Origin: Bacteroidota bacterium
GTDB taxonomy: Bacteria; Bacteroidota; Bacteroidia; Flavobacteriales; Flavobacteriaceae
Direction: 5' to 3'
Assembly: GCA_023386585.1 (NCBI GenBank)
Contig: JAEWJM010000017.1
Location: 1 to 24,620, forward strand
Length of the DNA stretch: 24,620 bases
Shown here: piece after piece, positions 14,883-21,468 of the stretch
Numbering within the stretch: position 1 is the stretch's first letter
How the letters are laid out: every line of letters starts with the position of its first letter
Position numbers and translations under genes: made by a program
The notes under the pieces: generated by a model
The model's input: the letters and a program-made list of their open reading frames with translations, nothing else
What the model was told of the DNA's origin: nothing
The model's database searches: none

Positions 14883-15535
14883 TTCCCGCAAATTATTTTT
14901 ACGGACGCGTCTTTGAACTTCCTGTTGAACAGCCTGAATTGGTTGAAGTTAAAATACCAGCCGAAAACTCGGTTCAACCATCCGGTCCGATAGGTTCTGC
15001 CGTTTCGGAACCCACTGCGCAACAACAAAGCGAAGAACCATCCGATAAAATTCCTGAACCGCAAATGCCTGCTGCCGGACCAAAAGTTTCCGCACTCTCA
15101 CTTGCAAGCATACGCGCCAAACGCGAACTCGCCGAAAGTACCAAATTGGTGACGCGCGAAGAAGTACATCTAACCGAGCCTTTTACCGAAACTGACCTGT
15201 TGCTGCATTGGACTAAATTCGCACAGAAGCTTGGTGATAAAGGACAGAAGATAATGGAGTCGTACCTTTTGATCAGTGATCCGAAATTGGAAGGAACGAA
15301 AATCATCCACGAGCTTCCGAACGAAAGTTCACGGATTGATTTTGAGATGGAAAAGCACAATCTGCTTGGTTATTTGCGCGGAAAACTGCACAACCATGAT
15401 ATTACTCTGGAAGTCGTCGTTAACGAAAGCATCGAAAACAAGAAGACTTTTACAAGCCAGGACAAATTCAACCGACTGAACGAAATCAATCCGACCCTTG
15501 AGATGCTGCGGCGGACATTCGATCTCGATATCTAA
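14867..15535 (+). CDS. dnaX: DNA polymerase III tau-specific C-terminal region (-1 frame continuation of dnaX)
   Basis: About 222 residues that make sense only as the continuation of the preceding frame; joined through the A10 tract the full tau would be 579 residues. The frame has no plausible start of its own. It begins with 'VDGFIIPANYFYGR', continues with a proline/glutamine/glutamate-rich linker ('PSGPIGSAVSEPTAQQQSEE'), then 'KVSALSLASIRAKRELAE', and ends in a conserved-looking alpha/beta domain ('FTETDLLLHWTKFAQKLGDK', 'SRIDFEMEKHNLLGYLRGKL', 'FNRLNEINPTLEMLRRTFDL') that would contact the polymerase alpha subunit or helicase in the replisome. The intact coding character argues that tau is made. 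Its last four bases overlap the convergent antiporter gene. Confidence 0.88.
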   Translation, partial: VDGFIIPANYFYGRVFELPVEQPELVEVKIPAENSVQPSGPIGSAVSEPTAQQQSEEPSDKIPEPQMPAAGPKVSALSLASIRAKRELAESTKLVTREEVHLTEPFTETDLLLHWTKFAQKLGDKGQKIMESYLLISDPKLEGTKIIHELPNESSRIDFEMEKHNLLGYLRGKLHNHDITLEVVVNESIENKKTFTSQDKFNRLNEINPTLEMLRRTFDLDI

Positions 15536-16707
15536 ATCGGCAGATTCCGTTTTCGGCTGAAAATCAACCCAAACATCATCACCAGCGCGGTCAGTATTAT
15601 CACCTGAATCACAAGCGATTTATTGACCAACGGAATTTGCTGTGCTGGCGCAATCGACAAGAACAGGAGAATCGTTATGAGTCCGCGTGGCGCAATATAA
15701 AGCAGCGGATTCGCCGGAAGGTTCGAGAACTTAAGTTGAATCGCGCGCGTCAGGAATATCAATAACACAATTACGATCGCCCAGATTACCGTTTCCGGAT
15801 TTAAAACTTCGGAGGTTTCGATCATGTATCCAAAGACAAGGAAGAATAGCGCCCGGATCAGGAAAGTCGCTTCGCCGGTGAGCTCCTTGAATTTTTTGAC
15901 CTCTTTGTTGAGTCCTTCCGGGTCGAATTGCCGCAGCCGCTTTAGATTCTTTACCTCGTCGAGGTTGCCGAGGAACAAGCCAAAAAGAAGTATGAAAATA
16001 AGTCCGGGTAAATGGTAGATTTTTGAAATTTCATAAATCATTATTACCATCAGGATTATCGGGATGTATTTAATATGGTGATCGATCTTATTGAGCAGGT
16101 ATGAAAGCCCGATTGTGGAAACAAACGAGACAAACATTATCAATAGCAGTTCAACCAGGAAATTGCCGAACGAAACGGCGTTGATCGTTTTATTGAATAT
16201 CAGGAAGTTGAACAGCAACACGCCGAGAATGTCCGACAGGCTGCTTTCATAGATTATAAATTCACGGTTTTCAGACGATTGACTGCGAACGCTCGGGATT
16301 GCGATCGAACTGCTGATGACGCAAAACGGAACAGCGTTGAGCATGCTTTGACGAAATCCGAAGCCACCAAAGTAACTGAACAAAAAACCCAGCGAAAACG
16401 AAATGACTACGATCGGGAACAACGCGCCGAAAAAGGATTTTTGGATCAGTTTGAACTTTGACCGGTTCAGTTCAAGCTCGAGCGATCCTTCGAGAACGAT
16501 CATGATAAGGCCGACCGAACCAAGTATCGGCAGAACCGGCGAAAAATCAGGCAGTCGGAAATCAAACAGCGAAATTGCATATTTAAAGCTCCATCCGAGA
16601 ATCAGCAGCAGGATGACCGACGGAATCCGCGTTTTTGCCGAAGTCAGATCGAAAATATAAGCCAGAAGAAGCAGAACACATAAACTGATTACAATAGCTA
16701 CCGACAT
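15532..16707 (-). CDS. Cation:proton antiporter (CPA family)
   Basis: A 391-residue inner-membrane protein with 11-13 hydrophobic helices and no cytosolic NAD-binding (TrkA-N) domain. Family features: 'TRIPSVILLLILGW' near the N-terminus, 'LGSVGLIMIVLEGSLELEL', an 'AVPFCVISSSIAIPSV' segment in place of the acidic ND/DD pair of NhaA-type exchangers, 'ESSLSDILGVLLFNFLIF' with a possible ion-binding Asp, and 'NPLLYIAPRGLITILLFLSI' with a conserved Arg. It exchanges Na+ or K+ for protons; which ion is not clear. It starts 17 bases after the ppx/gppA stop and is the last gene of the polyphosphate cluster. Its 3' end overlaps dnaX by four bases. Confidence 0.9.
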   Translation of the reverse strand: MSVAIVISLCVLLLLAYIFDLTSAKTRIPSVILLLILGWSFKYAISLFDFRLPDFSPVLPILGSVGLIMIVLEGSLELELNRSKFKLIQKSFFGALFPIVVISFSLGFLFSYFGGFGFRQSMLNAVPFCVISSSIAIPSVRSQSSENREFIIYESSLSDILGVLLFNFLIFNKTINAVSFGNFLVELLLIMFVSFVSTIGLSYLLNKIDHHIKYIPIILMVIMIYEISKIYHLPGLIFILLFGLFLGNLDEVKNLKRLRQFDPEGLNKEVKKFKELTGEATFLIRALFFLVFGYMIETSEVLNPETVIWAIVIVLLIFLTRAIQLKFSNLPANPLLYIAPRGLITILLFLSIAPAQQIPLVNKSLVIQVIILTALVMMFGLIFSRKRNLPI

Positions 16708-16724
16708 TCTTAAGTTTTACACAT

Positions 16725-17615
16725 TTATAACCTTCCGTAATATAGCGCTTTTACAATTCCATCGGACAACCCGATTTTCGGAACGTAAATTTGCTTGGCG
16801 CCGCTCCACTTCATCGCATTCAGATACAATCGAAGCGCCGGAATAATAACATCGGCGCGGTCAGGGTTGAGTCCGAGTTCATAAACCCGCTGCTCATAAC
16901 TCATCGCATTCAGCGCCGCATATTGCCCGTTAAGGTAAATATAAGAAAGTGGCGCTTCCTGAAGGTTGCCTGACATTTTAAAAATCTTGTTTATGTTTCC
17001 GCCCGAGCCAATGAGCGAAATATGGTCGTAACCGGATGTTACTTCTTTGATCCAGGTTTCAATTTCCGGCCACACCGTCCCGTCAACCATGTCGTTCAGC
17101 AACCTGACCGTTCCGATCTTGAACGAGCGCGAGGCGACGATTGCCGAATTGGAGAAAAGCGAGAACTCGGTGCTGCCACCGCCGACGTCGACGTAGAGGT
17201 ACGTTTGTTCGGTTTTTAGCAGGTGATGCAGATCGGTTGAAGCGATTATTGCGGCTTCCTTTTTCCCGTCGATGATCTCGATGTCGACTCCAGATTCGTT
17301 GCGGATGCGGCTGATGACCTCGGCAGAATTCGCGGCTTCCCGCATTGCAGAGGTCGCGCAGGCCATGTATTTCTCGACTTTGTGGACTTTCATCAGAAGT
17401 TGGTAAGCCTTCATCGCATCGATCATTCGCAGCATATTTTCTTCGGAGATGGCGCCAACGGTGAATGAATCCTGGCCAAGCCGGATCGGGACGCGCACGA
17501 GAGAACTTTTGCTGAATTGTGTTTCTTTTCCCGGTTCTTCGATGACGTTTGAAACCAGCAGCCGCATCGCATTGGATCCGATGTCGATTGCCGCATATTT
17601 ATGGATGTTGATCAT
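16725..17615 (-). CDS. Ppx/GppA family phosphatase (exopolyphosphatase-type)
   Basis: A 296-residue ASKHA-fold hydrolase that removes terminal phosphates from polyphosphate and/or pppGpp. The phosphate-1 motif is 'AAIDIGSNAMRLLVSN' near the N-terminus, the catalytic Glu-containing segment is 'CATSAMREAANS', phosphate-2 is 'LYVDVGGGSTEFSLF' and the adenosine-like motif is 'LIGSGGNINKI'. It is the short form, without the HD-like C-terminal domains of E. coli Ppx (~513 residues), which is common in Bacteroidetes. It lies downstream of ppk1 on the same strand, so polymer-making and polymer-degrading activities are linked. The 184-base gap to ppk1 contains a long palindrome that could reduce its expression relative to ppk1. 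Confidence 0.94.
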   Translation of the reverse strand: MINIHKYAAIDIGSNAMRLLVSNVIEEPGKETQFSKSSLVRVPIRLGQDSFTVGAISEENMLRMIDAMKAYQLLMKVHKVEKYMACATSAMREAANSAEVISRIRNESGVDIEIIDGKKEAAIIASTDLHHLLKTEQTYLYVDVGGGSTEFSLFSNSAIVASRSFKIGTVRLLNDMVDGTVWPEIETWIKEVTSGYDHISLIGSGGNINKIFKMSGNLQEAPLSYIYLNGQYAALNAMSYEQRVYELGLNPDRADVIIPALRLYLNAMKWSGAKQIYVPKIGLSDGIVKALYYGRL

Positions 17616-17654
17616 TTGGGGATTTAAAAATTTATGTGTTTGATGTTACTTACC

Positions 17655-17802
17655 GGTGCGCCCCGGATGGCAGTGAAAAGCCCCGCATTGCAAAAGCGGA
17701 TTTTTTCGCGATGGCGGTCGGCGACCAAAGGAAGCTGACCGACGGCGACAGAAAAACAAGCTTTGCAAAAGGGCTTGAAGCGAACAGCCGGAACCGGCGC
17801 TA
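17655..17802. repeat. Long imperfect palindrome after ppk1 (possible dispersed intergenic repeat)
   Basis: About 145 bases form one long imperfect inverted repeat centred near 17730. The outer arms are GCGCC (17658-17662) and GGCGC (17796-17800). The next arms are AAGCCCC...TTGCAAAAGC (17678-17697) against GCTTTGCAAAAGGGCTT (17760-17776). Inner arms around TTTTTTCGCGATGGCGGTCGG (from 17701) roughly complement 17736-17757. A small GGTC-GGC-GACC hairpin sits at the tip. The element overlaps the ppk1 stop codon. No open reading frame or transposase is present. It could fold as a transcript hairpin between ppk1 and ppx/gppA. Confidence 0.6.
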
Positions 17803-19914
17803 TAATTTTCCTGTCACTACCTCGAGCCGGTCGCGGTAGTAGTTGTAGGTTTCGGCCTGCGCCCTGAAAATAGGATCGCTTCCGCGGACCCGGTATTTGT
17901 TGTCGAGCTTTTCGGAATGGTATCGAACCTTCACATTTCCGCGCCAACCCACATTAAAGGAATCGATGAGTTCCTTTTTTATGGCCGGATCGTAAATCGG
18001 GCAGGTTACCTCGACGCGGCCTTCCAGATTTCGCGTCATGAAATCGGCTGATGATATGAAAACCTCCGGATCTCCATCATTGCCGAAAATGTAAATCCGC
18101 GAATGTTCCAGGAAATTGTCGACCAGACTGATTGCCTCAATATTTTCGCTCATTCCTTTCACGCCGGGGATCAGTGAGCAAATTCCGCGAACCAGCAATT
18201 GAATTTTTACTCCGGCGTTACTTGCATCATATAGTTTGTCGATCATTCCGAAATCGGAGAGGCTGTTCATTTTCAGCTGTATGCTCGCCTTCCGTCCGAG
18301 CGAAGCGTTCAGGATTTCCCGGTCGATTAGCTTGTAAAACCGGCTTCGCGTATAATGCGGCGAAACGATCAGGTGTTTGTAGCGGTAAACGCGGTAATTG
18401 ACATCGAAGAAGTCAAATATTTTTGAAACGTCCTTCAGAATTTGCTGATGGCTGGTTAGCAGCGTGACGTCGGTATAGACTCGCGCGGTATTTTCATTGA
18501 AATTTCCGGTTGAAATAAAACCGTACCTTTTGAGTTTGCCGTTTTTTTCAATACGCTCGATCACGCAGATCTTGCTGTGGACTTTGAGTCCCTTGATCCC
18601 GAAGATCAATTCAATTCCCTCGCTTTGCATCTGCTCGGCGTAGGAAATATTGCTCGCTTCGTCAAACCTTGCCTGCAGCTCGATTTGCACGACGACCTTT
18701 TTACCGTTTTTCGCAGCGTTGATGAGCGAGCTTACGATTTGAGAATTTTTGGCAAGCCGATAGAGCGTGATCTTGATCGTCGTCACGCTTGGATCCAGGG
18801 CGGCTTCCCGCAGGAATTTGATTACGTACGAAAAGCTTTGGTACGGCGCGTTGAGCAGATAATCTTTTTGCGCGATCTTATTGAGGATACTTCCTTCGAG
18901 GCCGAGGCCTTCGACCGGAAGCGGCGTGTGCTGCTTGTACAAAAGGTCGTAACGCCCGAGGTTCGGGAAGTCCATATAATCGCGCCTGTTGTGATAGCGG
19001 CCGCCGGGAATAACGCTGTCGGAAAGGTCGATTCCCATCTGGGTAAGAAAGAATTTTAGCGTGTCCTTGCCAATCGACTGGTCGTAAACAAACCGCACCG
19101 GTTCCCCGATCTGACGGTCTTTGACGCTTGTTGCAATTTTCTGGAACATACTTTTGCTCATATCGCTGTCGATATCCAGCTCGGCGTCGCGGGTGATCTT
19201 GATCATGTGTGCGCTCACGCTCTCGTAGTCGAATATATTGAAGATGCTGTGCAGGTTGTACCGGATCACGTCATCCAGCAGAATGATGTATTGTTTTTCA
19301 CGCAACGAGGGAAGCACAACAAATCGGTTGATTGTTTTCGGGATTTCGATGATCGCGTAGCGCACTTCGGGTTTTGGCCTGCTGATGCTCAACAGCGAAG
19401 TCTTCTCGCGCTTCATTACCAGTTTCACCGCCAGATATCCGGATGTGTCCTTTAAAAGCGGGAATTCGGCAAGGTCATTCAAAATGATCGTTACCAGCGC
19501 CGGGCTGACCTTTTGGATAAAAAAGTCGCGGATGAAATTTTCCTGCTCGCGGGAAACTTCATTTTCGTTGATGATGAAAATATTTTCCTTTTGAAGCTTG
19601 GTCTCGATGATGTTAAGGATGCGCAGGCTTTCCGATTGGAGCTGGATGACGATGCGCGTGATGTCTTTTATCAGCTGTTGCGCCGAAATTCCGCCCAGGA
19701 CGTTTTCGCCTGAAATACCGGAAAGGCTCAGCCGTCGGATGGCGGCATACCTTACGCGGAAAAATTCGTCTAAGTTATTTGAAAAAATGCCAAGGAATCG
19801 CAGCCTGTCGAGCAAGGGCACCGATTCGTCGGCGGCTTCCTGCAGGACGCGCGCGTTGAATGCCAGCCAGCTTTTTTCCCGGTCGATGTAACGATAGTTC
19901 TTTTCTGGAATCAT
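17800..19914 (-). CDS. ppk1: Polyphosphate kinase 1
   Basis: Reversible enzyme polymerising the ATP gamma-phosphate into polyphosphate, usually membrane-associated. 704 residues, normal. Domains: N-terminal helical region ('YIDREKSWLAFNARVLQEA', 'RLRFLGIFSNNLDEFFRVR'), a head domain, and two phospholipase-D-like catalytic domains. Landmarks are 'LNAPYQSFSYVIKFLREAA', 'ITLYRLAKNSQIVSSLINAA', 'VQIELQARFDEASN', the autophosphorylated-histidine motif 'GLKVHSKICVIER', 'GFISTGNFNENTARVYTD', 'IQLLVRGICSLIPGV', the second histidine 'NFLEHSRIYIFGN' and 'SSADFMTRNLEGRVEVTCP'. The ATG overlaps the sixA stop (ATGA). Downstream lie the palindrome, ppx/gppA and an antiporter, all on the same strand. Confidence 0.98.
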   Translation of the reverse strand: MIPEKNYRYIDREKSWLAFNARVLQEAADESVPLLDRLRFLGIFSNNLDEFFRVRYAAIRRLSLSGISGENVLGGISAQQLIKDITRIVIQLQSESLRILNIIETKLQKENIFIINENEVSREQENFIRDFFIQKVSPALVTIILNDLAEFPLLKDTSGYLAVKLVMKREKTSLLSISRPKPEVRYAIIEIPKTINRFVVLPSLREKQYIILLDDVIRYNLHSIFNIFDYESVSAHMIKITRDAELDIDSDMSKSMFQKIATSVKDRQIGEPVRFVYDQSIGKDTLKFFLTQMGIDLSDSVIPGGRYHNRRDYMDFPNLGRYDLLYKQHTPLPVEGLGLEGSILNKIAQKDYLLNAPYQSFSYVIKFLREAALDPSVTTIKITLYRLAKNSQIVSSLINAAKNGKKVVVQIELQARFDEASNISYAEQMQSEGIELIFGIKGLKVHSKICVIERIEKNGKLKRYGFISTGNFNENTARVYTDVTLLTSHQQILKDVSKIFDFFDVNYRVYRYKHLIVSPHYTRSRFYKLIDREILNASLGRKASIQLKMNSLSDFGMIDKLYDASNAGVKIQLLVRGICSLIPGVKGMSENIEAISLVDNFLEHSRIYIFGNDGDPEVFISSADFMTRNLEGRVEVTCPIYDPAIKKELIDSFNVGWRGNVKVRYHSEKLDNKYRVRGSDPIFRAQAETYNYYRDRLEVVTGKL

Positions 19915-20399
19915 GCTTTTAAATCTCGTGGAAAGATAACCTTTCCTGTCTTTCCGGTGGAGAAATCGCTCCAGCTTCCGGTATCAAATGTAATGGTTAC
20001 CAAACCTGAAGTCGGTACATTGTCAATATAGATATCCCCAAATTTATTGACAAAATCGGTTAACCCTTCGTTGTGCCCGAAGACCATAAGGGTGCGGTGT
20101 TCGTCGGAACAGGATCGGATACACGTTTCGAGCGCAGCGGCGTCGAAGGTATAAAGTTCTTCGCGAAAGAAGATATCCTGTGCGGGATACGACAAAATAT
20201 CGGCAAAAATAAGCGCCGTTTTGGACGCCCTTCGTGCAACGCTGCTCCAGATTGTGAACTTCGGTGGAAGAAACCGCTTCACTTCCTCGCAAACCAGCCT
20301 TGCATCACTTTCGCCGGATTCCTTTAGCGGACGGTCAATGTCAACTGCCGTTGTTCCCCATTCGGATTTTCCGTGGCGCACTAATATCAGGGTTCTCAT
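19911..20399 (-). CDS. sixA: SixA-like histidine phosphatase
   Basis: A 162-residue cytosolic protein of the histidine-phosphatase (phosphoglycerate-mutase-like) superfamily, SixA type, removing phosphate from phosphohistidine. The catalytic RHG is at residues 8-10 ('LILVRHGKSEW'). Other conserved parts: 'DIDRPLKESGESDARLV', 'IWSSVARRASKTALIF' (second Arg) and 'LMVFGHNEGLTDFVNKFG' (second His). I chose ATG 20399 over an upstream TTG because the family starts immediately before 'TLILVRHG'. It heads the polyphosphate unit: a full Bacteroidetes promoter lies ~60 bases upstream, and its stop overlaps the ppk1 start. Since Ppk1 works through phosphohistidine, the pairing is suggestive, but no direct link is established. 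Confidence 0.92.
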   Translation of the reverse strand: MRTLILVRHGKSEWGTTAVDIDRPLKESGESDARLVCEEVKRFLPPKFTIWSSVARRASKTALIFADILSYPAQDIFFREELYTFDAAALETCIRSCSDEHRTLMVFGHNEGLTDFVNKFGDIYIDNVPTSGLVTITFDTGSWSDFSTGKTGKVIFPRDLKA

Positions 20400-20457
20400 A
20401 AGCAATGGATTGAAAACAGAATCAGTAAGTTGGCACGTATCTGCCCCAACATTTAGA

Positions 20458-20489
20458 CAAATATAAAAATTGTTAAGGTCATAATCAAA
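20458..20489 (-). promoter_or_regulatory. Promoter of the sixA-ppk1-ppx unit (TTTG-N20-TATATTTG)
   Basis: On the minus strand TTTG (20489-20486) is followed after exactly 20 bases by TATATTTG (20465-20458). Both boxes match the Bacteroidetes sigma-ABfr consensus, and this is the best promoter in the window. Transcription would start near 20452, leaving a leader of ~50 bases before sixA. Confidence 0.75.
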
Positions 20490-20934
20490 CCGAGGAAATT
20501 CATCTTTGTAGGATATAAATTACAATAAACGCGATATTTTGCATTTTATCGTAAAAATTAAGCACTTTATCGATGTTTTGTTTGGTTGGAAATAAAATTA
20601 AATCTACTTTCGACCAGAATTTTAACGATGAATTACGTGCAATTGAAAAAATTTTTAAGTGCGGGCCAACGGCAGATTTCCGGAAAAAGCCCGATTTCAA
20701 ATGCTTCGGAGCAACGAAAAAGGTCTATTCATCGAGTATTCACGCTATTGGTGGAAAATAGTAATCACTAATGGTTTATGTAATTATTTTAGCCAGCGAA
20801 ATTAGGTGTACACTGTGCTCCTGATTCAAAATATGAATAAAAATATGATTTGTATTCGTATGAAAGCATTCAACCCAAACTCATTATTTAACCGAGCAGG
20901 TGACTATTTTTTACCTGTTAAACTAATCAAAATC
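20490..20934. other. Gene-poor AT-rich intergenic stretch
   Basis: Together with the sixA promoter this leaves about 535 bases without a convincing gene. Short frames (around 20573-20761 and 20701-20805) have no recognisable motif, no codon pattern like their neighbours, and overlap each other. Visible elements are the 8-bp palindrome GTGTACAC at 20806-20813, an inverted repeat CAGGT/ACCTG (20897-20901 and 20913-20917) just before the next gene, and a near -7 box TATGATTTG upstream of it. No tRNA or insertion-sequence end is seen. Confidence 0.5.
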
Positions 20935-21438
20935 ATGGAAAGCAAAACATTGCTGACATTCCTCCTTGCGCTTCTTTTCTCTGCGGCAATCCAGGCACAG
21001 TCGGCACCAACTTCCCGAACCGCCGTTCAGCCCGAGCGACTGAACGACTTCCTTTCGGCGCCTGCTTCAAATACGCAGCGCGCGCACCTGGAAAGTCTAG
21101 TACGCGACTCCAAACCCTCGGTCTATGTTACCGATGGTGTGATTAAGGTCAACGATGCCAATGCGGTAGTGTTGTTTACCGACATGCGGTCGCTGGCAAA
21201 CCTGTCCACTCTCGGCGGCGACTATGACCACACGAAAATTGAGATCGTAACCATCAGGATTCACTCGGCTGCCGAAATAACGGCCGGGATCAACCTTGGC
21301 GGACTTTCTTCATTTACGAACCTCAAGTATGTTTATATCCTTTCCGACGCGACGATCTCGCCTGAGGATATCAACAGAAGCATCTCCAATAGCAATTCCG
21401 GCTTTCGTATCCTGTACGATATAGTCAAACCGTCCTAA
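20935..21438 (+). CDS. Small secreted protein of unknown function
   Basis: A 167-residue protein. ATG 20935 is chosen because it gives a clean signal peptide ('MESKTLLTFLLALLFSAAIQAQ'); the frame extends ~130 bases upstream, but that part looks non-coding. The mature region starts with a polar serine/threonine-rich linker and contains 'KPSVYVTDGVIKVNDANAVVLFTD', 'YDHTKIEIVTIRIHSAAEI' and 'LGGLSSFTNLKYVYILSDATI'. The latter alternation of strands with L-x-x-L spacing vaguely resembles a leucine-rich-repeat-like or beta-sandwich unit. I cannot name a family. It ends 30 bases before the giant surface-protein gene, so the two probably form an operon and the small protein may help the large one at the cell surface. 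Confidence 0.8.
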   Translation: MESKTLLTFLLALLFSAAIQAQSAPTSRTAVQPERLNDFLSAPASNTQRAHLESLVRDSKPSVYVTDGVIKVNDANAVVLFTDMRSLANLSTLGGDYDHTKIEIVTIRIHSAAEITAGINLGGLSSFTNLKYVYILSDATISPEDINRSISNSNSGFRILYDIVKPS

Positions 21439-21468
21439 CCAGCCCCGGATAAAATAAACTGAACGATT

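Noticed and set aside
14819..15535. Independent gene starting at a TTG at 14819
   Set aside because: The first 16 codons are dnaX read out of frame; the true content begins at the A10 tract as the tau-specific region.
17655..17802. Insertion sequence or transposase remnant
   Set aside because: No transposase-like frame or target-site duplication is seen; the whole stretch is hairpin arms.
18577..19059. A 160-codon plus-strand frame opposite ppk1
   Set aside because: Ppk1 catalytic motifs are intact on the minus strand; this is an antisense shadow.
20573..20771. Two overlapping ~60-codon plus-strand frames in the AT-rich gap
   Set aside because: They overlap in different frames, are AT-driven, have no signal or motif, and neither follows the codon pattern of the real genes.
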